Source: Gemmatimonadota bacterium (GTDB taxonomy: Bacteria > Gemmatimonadota > Gemmatimonadetes > Gemmatimonadales > GWC2-71-9). Taken from it: a DNA stretch of 12,104 bases. Shown here in pieces: positions 1 to 7,194 of this stretch (positions are counted from its first letter, which is position 1; each line of letters starts with the position of its first letter). Both the position numbers and the translations under genes were made by a program. Under the pieces are notes generated by a model. It did no database searches and was not told the DNA's origin. It saw nothing but the letters and a program-made list of their open reading frames with translations. The DNA lies in the NCBI GenBank assembly GCA_016880225.1, contig JAEHDT010000235.1, positions 1-12,104 on the forward strand. Reading direction: 5' to 3'.

Positions 1-1
1 C

Positions 2-694
2 GTCGATCTGGGGGCGAAACGCGCGTATGAGCCGCCCGCGGCGCTGGAGCGCGCCCGCGTTCACGCGCGCCATTTCGCCGACCTGCTCGCCGGCATCGCG
101 GCGGAGCCCGCGAGCCGGAAGAACGACTTCGGCGTCGTGGTCGCGCCGTTCGATACGGAGCTGTTCGGTCACTGGTGGTTCGAGGGCGTGGACTTCCTGG
201 GTGTGGTGTACGACGAGCTGCGCCGTCGGACCGGCGTCCGCCCGGCGACGGCGTCGCGCCACCTGACCGACCACCCGCCGCACACCTCACTGCAGCTGGC
301 GGAGGGCTCCTGGGGCGTCAATGGCGATCATACGATGTGGCTCAATGACCGCACGGCGTGGACGTGGACGCGTCTCCGGGCCCTCGAGGAGGCGTTCTGG
401 CGGACGGCCCCGGCGGCGCTTGCCTCGGCCGGCGCGCGGCCGGTGCTGGCGCAGGCAGCGCGCGAGCTGCTCCTCGCCCAGGCTTCGGATTGGCAGTTCA
501 TGATCTCCACCGGCGCCGTGCCGGACTACGCCGAGCGGCGCTTCGACCTGCATTGCGCCGATGCCGAACGGCTCGTGGCCGCCCTCACTCCGGGCTCTGC
601 GACCGACGGGCTCGCGCTGGCGGCCGAGCTCGAGCGCCGCGACGGGCTGTTCCCCACCGTCCTCGATGCCCTCGCCGAGGTGTTGCAGGAGTGA
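2..694 (+). CDS. GH57 1,4-alpha-glucan branching enzyme (DUF1957), C-terminal part
   Basis: This is the 3' part of a gene whose start lies before the window; 230 codons are visible and it ends at TGA 692-694. The product resembles GH57 branching enzymes, cytoplasmic enzymes that make alpha-1,6 branches in glycogen. Near visible residue 51 is a VAPFDTELFGHWWFEG motif, which matches GH57 conserved region 4; its Asp (codon 152-154) should be the catalytic acid/base. Downstream, SWGVNGDHTMWLND followed by a helical, Trp-rich stretch matches the C-terminal helical domain (DUF1957 type) of this subfamily. The catalytic Glu and the N-terminal HQP region would be upstream and cannot be checked. The next GH57 gene follows with essentially no gap, so they are probably co-transcribed. 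The family assignment is strong; branching activity is inferred from the family. Confidence 0.85.
   Translation, partial: VDLGAKRAYEPPAALERARVHARHFADLLAGIAAEPASRKNDFGVVVAPFDTELFGHWWFEGVDFLGVVYDELRRRTGVRPATASRHLTDHPPHTSLQLAEGSWGVNGDHTMWLNDRTAWTWTRLRALEEAFWRTAPAALASAGARPVLAQAARELLLAQASDWQFMISTGAVPDYAERRFDLHCADAERLVAALTPGSATDGLALAAELERRDGLFPTVLDALAEVLQE
687..691 (+). promoter_or_regulatory. Shine-Dalgarno AGGAG deciding the start of the DUF3536 GH57 gene
   Basis: AGGAG overlaps the last codons of the upstream branching-enzyme gene. It lies 5 nt before GTG 697 but collides with the alternative GTG at 691, so it favours 697. A weaker GAGG at 677-680 could serve GTG 691. Confidence 0.5.
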
Positions 695-696
695 GC

Positions 697-2718
697 GTGC
701 GGTCGGTCGTCATCCACGGGCACTTCTACCAGCCGCCGCGCGAAGATCCGTGGCTCGACGACGTGGAGGCCGAGGCGTCGGCGGCGCCGTTTCACGACTG
801 GAACCAGCGCATCGAGCGGGAGTGTTACCGCGCCGTCGCGGCGGCGCGGTTGTACGCGCCCGACGGACGGATCGCGCGGATCGTCAACACCCTCGCGTCG
901 ATCAGCTTCGACTTCGGTCCGACGCTGCTCGATTGGCTGGAGCGGGAGGCGCCGCGGACGTACTCGAGCGTGCTCGAGGCCGACCGGCTGAGCCGCGAGC
1001 GCCACGACGGGCACGGCAACGCCATGGCCGCGCCCTACCACCACACGATCCTGCCGCTCGCCTCACGCCGCGACAAGGTCACGGAGGTGCGCTGGGGGAT
1101 CGCCGACTTCCGCCGCCGGTTTGGCCGCGAGCCCGCCGGCATGTGGCTGCCGGAGACCGCGGTGGATCCCGAGACGCTGGATGTCCTCGCGGCTGAAGGG
1201 ATCCGCTTCACGATCCTCGCCCCTCATCAGGTGGAGCACCTCCCCGCGGGAGGGTTCCCCGGCTGGTACCGCACGCCGGGCGGTCGATCCATCGCGCTGT
1301 GCGTATACGACGGCGCGATCTCGCACGACGTGGCCTTCGGGCCGCTGCTGCGCGACGCGGCCGCCTGGGCTGAGCGGCTCCTGGCGGAGAGACCGGGCGG
1401 GACGGAGCAGCGGCTGGTGGCCGTCGCGACGGACGGGGAGACCTACGGGCACCACCAGCGCTTCGGCGAGGTGGCGCTCGCCTGGCTGTTGCGCGAGCTC
1501 GAGCGGCAGCGCGAGGTGCGGGTGGAGAATTTCGCCGCGTTCCTGGCGCGCCACCCGCCGGAGCAGGAGGTGGAGCTCGTCGCCCCGACGTCGTGGAGCT
1601 GCCCGCACGGCGTGGAGCGCTGGCGGGCCGATTGCGGCTGCCGCCTCGCACCGGAGCGCGCCACCCAGCAGCGCTGGCGGGCGCCGCTCCGCGACGCGCT
1701 CGATTGGCTGGCGGGCCGGCTGCACGCGCGCTTCGAGGATGAGGGCGGTGAGCTGCTCACCGACCCGTGGGCCGCGCGTGACGCGTACGGCGCCGTCGTG
1801 AGCTCCGATGGGGCGAGCATCGCCCGGTTCGCGGCCACCCACGCGCGCCGGCCGGACGACGTCGCCGCGGGGATGCGGGCGCGGGAGCTGCTCGAGCTCG
1901 AGCGCAACGCGCTGCGGATGTTCACCTCGTGCGGCTGGTTTTTCGACGACATCGCCGGGATCGAGGCGGTGCAGATCCTCCGGTACGCGGCCCGCGCCAT
2001 CGAGCTCGCCGGCGCGGACGCGCCCCCGCTCGAGACGGGACTGCTCGAGCGGCTGGCGCGCGCCGACTCGAACGAGCCCGGCGCGGGGAGCGGCCGCGAC
2101 ATCTACTTGAACCGCGTGAAACCGCGTGTTCCCCCTCCTGCCCGCGTGGCGGCGGGACACGCGGCCGTTAGCCGCCTGGCGCCGCAGGCCGGGGGACCGC
2201 GCGGCGGCTGCTTCGTGGCACAAGAGGCCGCGGACCGGGTGGTCCTGACACACTGCCGCACCGGGCGCGAGCACGAGTTCCGGGTGTCGGTGGAGCGACT
2301 GGACGGAGCACACGTGGCAGTAGCGGTCGACTCGATGGATGGAACGGCGGTCGCCCGCCTGGGGCTGTCGGACCTTCCCGAGCGCTACCGCTCGGGCGTC
2401 GTGGCGGCGCTACGCCGGGAGCTGGTGGAGCGCTGCCTCGCACCGGATGAGGCCGAGCTCCTGGCGACGGGAGCGGCCGACTTGACGCGCGTCGCGGCCC
2501 GGGGGCTCGAACGGGCGGTCGCCGCGCTCGAGCACGACCGGTCTCCGCGCGCGCTTGCCGCCGTGAGCGACCTGGCGGATCTGCTGCACCTCGAGGGAAG
2601 CCATATCCCGTTCGACGTCCAGACCGCGTTCTACCGGATCCGCGCGGCGCCCGCGCCCGAGCAGCGGGCGTTGCTCGGCCCCGTCGCGTGGCGGCTCGGC
2701 TTCACGGAGGGCGACTAG
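697..2718 (+). CDS. GH57 family protein with DUF3536 domain (alpha-glucan-active enzyme, substrate unknown)
   Basis: From GTG 697 the protein is 673 aa. It starts almost directly with IHGHFYQPP, the GH57 conserved region 1 in the form typical of DUF3536 proteins. GMWLPETAVD carries the expected nucleophile Glu (about residue 153). VATDGETYGHHQ carries the expected acid/base Asp (about residue 246). A cysteine-containing block, SWSCPHGVERW then DCGC (Cys about 302, 313 and 315), and a later SGRDIYLNRVKP motif are also seen. No signal peptide is visible, so it is probably cytoplasmic. GTG 691 is an equally open start that overlaps the upstream stop as GTGA; 697 is chosen for its better Shine-Dalgarno spacing. 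The gene lies between a branching enzyme and a glucanotransferase-like gene, which suggests glycogen metabolism. The exact reaction of DUF3536 GH57 proteins is not established to my knowledge. Confidence 0.88.
   Translation: MRSVVIHGHFYQPPREDPWLDDVEAEASAAPFHDWNQRIERECYRAVAAARLYAPDGRIARIVNTLASISFDFGPTLLDWLEREAPRTYSSVLEADRLSRERHDGHGNAMAAPYHHTILPLASRRDKVTEVRWGIADFRRRFGREPAGMWLPETAVDPETLDVLAAEGIRFTILAPHQVEHLPAGGFPGWYRTPGGRSIALCVYDGAISHDVAFGPLLRDAAAWAERLLAERPGGTEQRLVAVATDGETYGHHQRFGEVALAWLLRELERQREVRVENFAAFLARHPPEQEVELVAPTSWSCPHGVERWRADCGCRLAPERATQQRWRAPLRDALDWLAGRLHARFEDEGGELLTDPWAARDAYGAVVSSDGASIARFAATHARRPDDVAAGMRARELLELERNALRMFTSCGWFFDDIAGIEAVQILRYAARAIELAGADAPPLETGLLERLARADSNEPGAGSGRDIYLNRVKPRVPPPARVAAGHAAVSRLAPQAGGPRGGCFVAQEAADRVVLTHCRTGREHEFRVSVERLDGAHVAVAVDSMDGTAVARLGLSDLPERYRSGVVAALRRELVERCLAPDEAELLATGAADLTRVAARGLERAVAALEHDRSPRALAAVSDLADLLHLEGSHIPFDVQTAFYRIRAAPAPEQRALLGPVAWRLGFTEGD
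2706..2710 (+). promoter_or_regulatory. Shine-Dalgarno GGAGG supporting a CTG start at 2719
   Basis: GGAGG lies in the last codons of the DUF3536 gene, exactly 8 nt before CTG 2719. This is near-ideal spacing and the main evidence that translation of the next gene starts at a non-canonical CTG. Confidence 0.6.
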
Positions 2719-4638
2719 CTGGATCCCCTGCGCTTTGCCTTCGGCGTCCATTTCCACCAGCCGGTGGGGAATTTCGACCACGTATTCGAGCAACACGTGC
2801 GCGATGTGTATCGCCCGTTTCTCGAGCGGCTGGCCGAACGCGAATTCCTCCCGATCGCGCTGCACGTCTCGGGACCGCTGCTCGAGTGGCTCGAGTTACA
2901 CGAGACGCCGTTGCTCGACCGTATCGGCCGGCTGGTGGGCGAAGGGCGGCTGGAGCTGCTGCTCTCGGGGTTCTATGAGCCCGTGCTCGTCTCCCTGCCG
3001 CGGCAGGACCGGGTGGAGCAGATCCACTGGATGCGGGAGGCGATTCGCCGGCGCTTCGGAGTCGAAGCGACCGGGCTGTGGTTGACCGAGCGCGTGTGGC
3101 AGCCCGAGCTCGCCGCGGATCTCGCGCAGGCGGGCGTCCGCTACGCGCTGGTGGACGACCGGCACTTCCTGATCTCGGGCTTCACGCGCGAGCGGCTGCA
3201 CGCACCCTTCTGGACCGAAAGCGACGGCAAGCGGGTCGCGCTGTTCCCCATCGACGAGCGGTTGCGCTACCTGATCCCGTTCAAGCCCCCTGCGGACACC
3301 GTCGACTACCTGCGCCTGCTGCGGGAGCGGGGCGCCGCGCTCGCCGTGCTCGCGGACGACGGCGAGAAATTCGGAGGCTGGCCCGGCACGCGGGAGTGGG
3401 TCCACGAGCGCGGCTGGCTCACGCAGTTCCTCGACGCCATGGGAGGGCTGATCGCGAGCGGGGAGATCCGTCTCACCACGCTCGCCGCGGCGCTGGCCGA
3501 GGTGCCGAGCGGGGGGCTCGCCTACCTGCCGACGGCCTCCTACCGGGAAATGGAGGGCTGGTCCCTGCCCCCCGATGCCGCCGGGCGCCTGGCGCGGCTG
3601 GAGCGCGACCTCGGCCCCGAGCGAGTCGCCGGCCCCGACGGCGCGCTCGTGCGCGGAGCGCACTGGCACAATTTCCTGGTGCGCTACCCAGAAGCGAACC
3701 GGATGCACAAGAAGATGCAGGCGCTGTCCGCTCTGTGCCGGACGCGGGGAGATCCGCCCGAAGCGCGCCGCGCCATCGGTCGGGCCCAGTGCAACGATGC
3801 CTACTGGCACGGCGTGTTCGGGGGCCTGTACCTCCCGCACCTGCGGCGAGCGGTGTGGCACAACCTCGCCCTTGCCGAGCGGGAGCTACGGCGCGGCGAG
3901 GCGCTCGCGTTCGAAACGCTCGACCAGGACGGCGACGGCCTGGACGAGCTCTGGATTCACTCCGACGCGTTCTCGGCGCTCGTGAGTCCGCACCGCGGCG
4001 GCGTGGTCGAGGAGTACACGCTGTTCGGCGCCGGGCTCAACTACGCCGACGTGCTGACGCGGCGGCACGAGGCGTATCACCAGCTCGCACTGGAGGAGGC
4101 CCGCACCGCCGGCGCGCCGGTGGAAGGGAGCACCCCCAGCATTCACGAGATCGAGAAGGGCGTGCGGCTCGATCGTCTGCCGCCCGTCGATCGCGACGCA
4201 CGCGCCCTCTTTGTGGACCGTGTGCTGCACGCGGACCTGACCCTCGACGCGTACGCGTCCGGCGATTACGAGCCCGTCGTGTCGTGGGCGGGGGTGACGG
4301 TCGAGGCCCACGTCCGTACGACCGCTGACGCCGTCGAAGTGATCTGCCGGACTCATAATCTCGAGAAGCGGCTTCGCTTCGACGCCCGTGGCGGGCTCGT
4401 GGTCTCGTACCGCTGGCCCGCCGCGGAGTTTCCTCGGGAAGCCGTGTTCGCGCCCGAGCTGTCGCTCGCCCATCCGGTGGAAATCACGTACACCCCGGCG
4501 GCCGACGCGTGGTCCCACCCCATCGCGACAGTGTCCAAGTCCGAACGGGGGCTGGACGAGACGGTGCAGGGCGGCTCGGTCACGCCGCGGTGGCCTGTGG
4601 GGACCGGCCAGGCGCGCGTGGAGCTGCTGCCCGGCTGA
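2719..4638 (+). CDS. GH57 4-alpha-glucanotransferase / alpha-amylase-like protein (DUF1925/DUF1926 type)
   Basis: The product (639 aa if started at CTG 2719) matches the length and layout of GH57 4-alpha-glucanotransferases of the Thermococcus litoralis type, which transfer maltooligosaccharide units between alpha-1,4-glucans. Region 1 is FGVHFHQPVGNF (residues 8-19). The nucleophile motif GLWLTERVWQPEL places Glu at residue 124, close to Glu123 of the T. litoralis enzyme. LADDGEKFGGWPG places the acid/base Asp at 213/214. The C-terminal half, from about residue 380, looks like the beta-rich DUF1926 domain. The usual start codons fail: the frame is closed by TAG 2716-2718, and the first GTG (2764) would remove the HQP motif. 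CTG 2719 abuts the upstream stop and has GGAGG 8 nt before it. No signal peptide is seen. Glucanotransferase is preferred over amylase on architecture, but specificity cannot be read from sequence. Confidence 0.85.
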   Translation: MDPLRFAFGVHFHQPVGNFDHVFEQHVRDVYRPFLERLAEREFLPIALHVSGPLLEWLELHETPLLDRIGRLVGEGRLELLLSGFYEPVLVSLPRQDRVEQIHWMREAIRRRFGVEATGLWLTERVWQPELAADLAQAGVRYALVDDRHFLISGFTRERLHAPFWTESDGKRVALFPIDERLRYLIPFKPPADTVDYLRLLRERGAALAVLADDGEKFGGWPGTREWVHERGWLTQFLDAMGGLIASGEIRLTTLAAALAEVPSGGLAYLPTASYREMEGWSLPPDAAGRLARLERDLGPERVAGPDGALVRGAHWHNFLVRYPEANRMHKKMQALSALCRTRGDPPEARRAIGRAQCNDAYWHGVFGGLYLPHLRRAVWHNLALAERELRRGEALAFETLDQDGDGLDELWIHSDAFSALVSPHRGGVVEEYTLFGAGLNYADVLTRRHEAYHQLALEEARTAGAPVEGSTPSIHEIEKGVRLDRLPPVDRDARALFVDRVLHADLTLDAYASGDYEPVVSWAGVTVEAHVRTTADAVEVICRTHNLEKRLRFDARGGLVVSYRWPAAEFPREAVFAPELSLAHPVEITYTPAADAWSHPIATVSKSERGLDETVQGGSVTPRWPVGTGQARVELLPG

Positions 4639-4666
4639 CTGCGAACCCTCCTTCTAGCTGATCTCA

Positions 4667-4707
4667 GGACCGCTTCACTGCGACGCTGCGATGCTTCATC
4701 GCGGTCC
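4667..4707 (+). terminator. Possible stem-loop / weak terminator after the GH57 operon
   Basis: GGACCGC (4667-4673) is perfectly complementary to GCGGTCC (4701-4707). An internal GCGATG-CTT-CATCGC hairpin (4688-4702) overlaps the right arm by two bases, so the two stems partly compete. No T-tract follows, so this is not a standard Rho-independent terminator. It could be a processing or stability element, or chance pairing in GC-rich DNA. Confidence 0.3.
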
Positions 4708-4742
4708 CGGAGGTCGGGCACCGCTCTAGCCAACGACGCGAG

Positions 4743-4748
4743 AAGGAG
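4743..4748 (+). promoter_or_regulatory. Shine-Dalgarno AAGGAG of the small Lys/Ala-rich gene
   Basis: AAGGAG ends 7 nt before ATG 4756. It is a strong site at good spacing and supports this short ORF as a real gene. Confidence 0.65.
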
Positions 4749-4755
4749 CACGACT

Positions 4756-5034
4756 ATGACCACGAAACAGAGGCTGACGGCGGCGACGAAAGAGGCCGCC
4801 ACCCGTGTACGGACCGCCGGGCGCAAGACGGCAAAGCAGCTCGTCGCGGCCGCCGATGCGGCGCTGGTCCGCGCGGGGGCCGCGGCGAAAGCGCGTCAGC
4901 GCCAGCGCGCGGTGAAGACCGCCCTCAAGACTGCGGGCAAGGCGGCCGTGGTGGCTGGGACTGCCGCCGCGACCATTTTGGCCGCCCGGGCCGCGGTTCG
5001 GGCCGCGCGGCGCGAGAAGGTGACCACTCCGTGA
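4756..5034 (+). CDS. Small Lys/Arg/Ala-rich protein with a C-terminal hydrophobic segment, unknown function
   Basis: A 92-aa protein with an ATG start and a strong AAGGAG site. It is very rich in Ala, Lys and Arg, like histone H1-type bacterial proteins. Residues about 62-81 (KAAVVAGTAAATILAARAAV) form an Ala-rich, moderately hydrophobic stretch followed by basic RAARREK. This could be a single membrane-spanning helix with a positive cytoplasmic flank, or a long amphipathic helix. I do not recognise a family. Its stop overlaps the GTG of the BON-domain gene (GTGA at 5031-5034), so the two are probably translationally coupled and functionally linked. Low complexity makes homology inference unsafe. 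That it is a gene is supported by the ribosome site and coupling; function is unknown. Confidence 0.7.
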   Translation: MTTKQRLTAATKEAATRVRTAGRKTAKQLVAAADAALVRAGAAAKARQRQRAVKTALKTAGKAAVVAGTAAATILAARAAVRAARREKVTTP

Positions 5035-5708
5035 ACGCCCAGCAGCTGGCGTTGCAGCGCGAGCTGCTCGAAGAGCTCGAGTGGGAGCCGAGCCTGGATG
5101 CGTCTCGCATCGTCGTCGCCATCGCTCACGACGGCGTCGTGACCATCACCGGTGTGGTCAACAGCTACGCGGCCAAGGTGGCAGCGGAGCGCGCGGTGAA
5201 GCGCGTCAAGGGCGTGCTCGCCGTCGTGAACGATCTCGACGTGAAGTTGGCGATGTCACACGAGCGGACGGATACGCAAGTCGGCGCAGCGGTGGTGCGC
5301 GCCCTCGAATGGGATGTCCTGATACCGCACGAGAAGATCCGCGCCCGCGTCTCCGACGGCTGGGTGCGGCTCGAGGGCGCGGTGGATTGGAACTATCAGC
5401 GCACCGCCGCCGAGGAGGCCGTCCATCGGCTCACCGGCGTGAAGGGCGTCACCAACCTCATCACGGTGTTGCCCCAAGCCGCGAACGAAGACGTCAAGAC
5501 ACGCGAGGACGTGAAGGCGGCGATCGAAGCGGCCCTGCGGCGCAGCGCCGAGGTGGAAGCCCGGAACATCGAGGTGGCGACACACCACGGCAAGGTCGTG
5601 CTGCGCGGCCGGGTGCACTCCTGGGCCGAGCGCGATGCCGCCGAGGCGGCGGCGTGGGCGGCGCCGGGCGTCGCGACGCTGGACGACAGGCTGCAAGTGG
5701 AGCCGTGA
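5031..5708 (+). CDS. Protein with three BON domains
   Basis: A 225-aa protein made almost entirely of three BON repeats, at about residues 8-74, 82-148 and 158-223. Each has the BON pattern of a helix, a DGxVxLxGxV-type strand pair and an Ala-rich helix ending in GV plus a strand: HDGVVTITGVV, SDGWVRLEGAV and HHGKVVLRGRV. BON domains occur in OsmY-type and secretin-associated proteins and are thought to bind phospholipid or other ligands. Unlike OsmY there is no signal peptide, so this one is probably cytoplasmic or bound to the inner membrane face. GTG 5031 overlaps the stop of the small basic gene, and its own TGA overlaps the GTG of the LOG gene. Family confidence is high; the specific role is unknown, and stress or envelope function is inferred from relatives. 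Confidence 0.88.
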   Translation: MNAQQLALQRELLEELEWEPSLDASRIVVAIAHDGVVTITGVVNSYAAKVAAERAVKRVKGVLAVVNDLDVKLAMSHERTDTQVGAAVVRALEWDVLIPHEKIRARVSDGWVRLEGAVDWNYQRTAAEEAVHRLTGVKGVTNLITVLPQAANEDVKTREDVKAAIEAALRRSAEVEARNIEVATHHGKVVLRGRVHSWAERDAAEAAAWAAPGVATLDDRLQVEP

Positions 5709-6670
5709 GCACCAGCCACTCGGGCATGAAACACGCGGCGTCGCGGATTCCCAAGCCGGCGCACCCGCATCAGCGCCGTGAGCCGCTGCCGTGGCATCGA
5801 GCCAAGCCGATGGAGGAGGACGTCGACGCACCGGCCCGCGTCGCCGCGCTCCTCCAAAGCCAGAGTTACCGCCAGGCCGATCAGGACATGGATTTTCTCA
5901 ACCGCGACGACGTCCGCGGCTTGCGATTGCAGCTCGACTACTGGAAGCCCGAGCTCCTGCTCGAGGAGCACGGCATCCGCGCCACCATCGTCGTGCTGGG
6001 CAGCACCCGCCTGCTCGAGCCCGGTGCCGCGCGCCGCAAGGTCGCGGAGCTGCGGGCAGCGCTGGCGGGGGACGCCGCAAACATCGAGTTCGCGCGCCGC
6101 CTCAAGGTGGCCCAACGGGTCCTCGCGAACAGCCACTACTACGATGTGGCACGCGAGTTCGGGCGTCTCGTGAGCACGGCGGCTCCTGGCCCGCACGGCT
6201 CGCGGCCCGTCATCTTGACCGGAGGTGGGCCTGGCCTGATGGAGGCCGCCAACCGTGGAGCGTTCGACGTCCACGCCAAGTCCATCGGCCTGAACATCAA
6301 CCTCCCGCACGAGCAGTATCCGAACCCTTACATCACCCCGGAGCTGTGCTTCCGCGTTCACTACTTCGCCGTGCGCAAGGTGCACTTCCTGCTGCGGGCC
6401 GTAGCGCTGGTCGCGTTTCCGGGTGGATACGGGACGTTCGACGAGCTGTTCGAGACCCTCGCGCTGATTCAGACCCGCAAGATCAAGCCCCTCCCCGTCG
6501 CGTTGGTGGGCGAGCGCTACTGGCGGCGGGCGTTTGACGTGGACTTCCTCGTGGATGAGGGGGTCATCGATCAGGAGGATCGCGAGCTGTTCTGGTTCGC
6601 CGAGACCGCCCAGGAGATCTGGGACGGTATCGCCCATTGGCACGCGGAGAGCGGGGCCCCAGCGCCGTGA
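5705..6670 (+). CDS. LOG family protein (TIGR00730-like nucleoside monophosphate phosphoribohydrolase)
   Basis: A 321-aa protein with the two LOG/lysine-decarboxylase-like signatures: GGGPGLMEAANRGA (residues 173-186) and PGGYGTFDELFE (239-250). These form the nucleotide-binding and catalytic site of enzymes that cleave the N-glycosidic bond of nucleoside 5'-monophosphates, including cytokinin-activating LOG proteins and bacterial nucleotide nucleosidases. The old label lysine decarboxylase is misleading for this family. The first 90 or so residues are an extension beyond the compact LOG core; within it, residues 62-88 (DFLNRDD, then a LQLDYWKPELLLEE-type helix) resemble the longer bacterial subgroup. 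GTG 5705 overlaps the upstream stop as GTGA and is chosen for coupling; ATG 5726 is a possible alternative. The substrate is not determinable here. It may serve nucleotide turnover under stress. Confidence 0.88.
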   Translation: MSTSHSGMKHAASRIPKPAHPHQRREPLPWHRAKPMEEDVDAPARVAALLQSQSYRQADQDMDFLNRDDVRGLRLQLDYWKPELLLEEHGIRATIVVLGSTRLLEPGAARRKVAELRAALAGDAANIEFARRLKVAQRVLANSHYYDVAREFGRLVSTAAPGPHGSRPVILTGGGPGLMEAANRGAFDVHAKSIGLNINLPHEQYPNPYITPELCFRVHYFAVRKVHFLLRAVALVAFPGGYGTFDELFETLALIQTRKIKPLPVALVGERYWRRAFDVDFLVDEGVIDQEDRELFWFAETAQEIWDGIAHWHAESGAPAP

Positions 6671-7194
6671 CGCGCACCCTGATCGTCCTAAGCGCCCTTG
6701 CCCTCGGGGCACCCGTCGCGCTGCAGGCGCAGGCACGGCCTTCTCGCAGATGGGGCGTCGGCGCGGGCGCCGGACTGACGGTTCCCTTGGGCTCTTACAG
6801 CTCGACCGACAATCCCGGCGTTCATGCCCTGGCGTACTTCACCTATTCCCCACGGCGGGCGTTCAGCCTTGGCCTGGACGTCGGCACCGCCTGGACGCCG
6901 CACAAGGCGACTGGCCACACGCACCTGGACGAGATCCTCGTAGACGCCGCTTGGCATCCGGTGGACCGCCGGGCGTCGCCACGGCCGTTCCTGCTCGCGA
7001 GCATCGGTGCCGTCAACGTCGACACGGACAACCCGAGCAAGGGCAGCTTTGCGTGGGGCGGAGGAGGCGGGATCTCGGTCGGGCACGGGAACGCGCGAGC
7101 GTTCCTCGAAGCGCGCTTCGTGCGAATTCAGGCGAGCGCCGGGGCGCTCAGCGTTCTCCCCATCACCGTCGGGTTCGCGACACTCGCTCCCTGA
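6667..7194 (+). CDS. Secreted outer-membrane beta-barrel-like protein
   Basis: A 175-aa protein starting at GTG 6667, which overlaps the stop of the LOG gene (GTGA). The N-terminus is a clear signal peptide: TRTL, a hydrophobic IVLSALALGAPVAL core, and a probable cleavage after LQAQA near residue 23. The mature part alternates hydrophobic and polar residues with many Gly and aromatic residues (WGVGAGAGLTVPLGSY, FSLGLDVGTAW, FAWGGGGGISVG), as expected of a small eight-strand-type barrel. It ends in LPITVGFATLAP rather than a terminal Phe, which is atypical of a BAM signal. It implies an outer membrane and so a diderm host. No specific family is recognised. The last 32 bp overlap the 3' end of the convergent stress-protein gene. 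Confidence 0.75.
   Translation: MTRTLIVLSALALGAPVALQAQARPSRRWGVGAGAGLTVPLGSYSSTDNPGVHALAYFTYSPRRAFSLGLDVGTAWTPHKATGHTHLDEILVDAAWHPVDRRASPRPFLLASIGAVNVDTDNPSKGSFAWGGGGGISVGHGNARAFLEARFVRIQASAGALSVLPITVGFATLAP

Larger units (their letters stand above)
4639..4755 (+). other. 117-bp intergenic gap between GH57 cluster and the small-protein/BON/LOG genes
   Basis: No ORF worth calling and no convincing -35/-10 pair is present. It contains an inverted repeat (4667-4707, listed separately) and the Shine-Dalgarno of the next gene. This is the only real gap in the + strand block, so it is the likeliest place for a terminator, processing site or internal promoter. Confidence 0.5.

Noticed and set aside
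691..694. GTGA overlap as the start of the DUF3536 gene
   Set aside because: The closest strong ribosome site (AGGAG 687-691) collides with this GTG and fits GTG 697 better. It is kept as the alternative start.
2108..2128. Short direct repeat AACCGCGTG twice in the DUF3536 gene
   Set aside because: It is only about 9 bp, in frame within a conserved coding motif, and most likely chance.
1063..2313. Minus-strand open frame of 416 codons opposite the DUF3536 gene
   Set aside because: It is a shadow frame rich in Arg, Ala and His with no motifs, while the opposite strand encodes a full GH57 catalytic domain.
5396..6736. Minus-strand open frame of 446 codons opposite the BON and LOG genes
   Set aside because: It runs across two recognised families and their overlap on the + strand, and shows no domain of its own.
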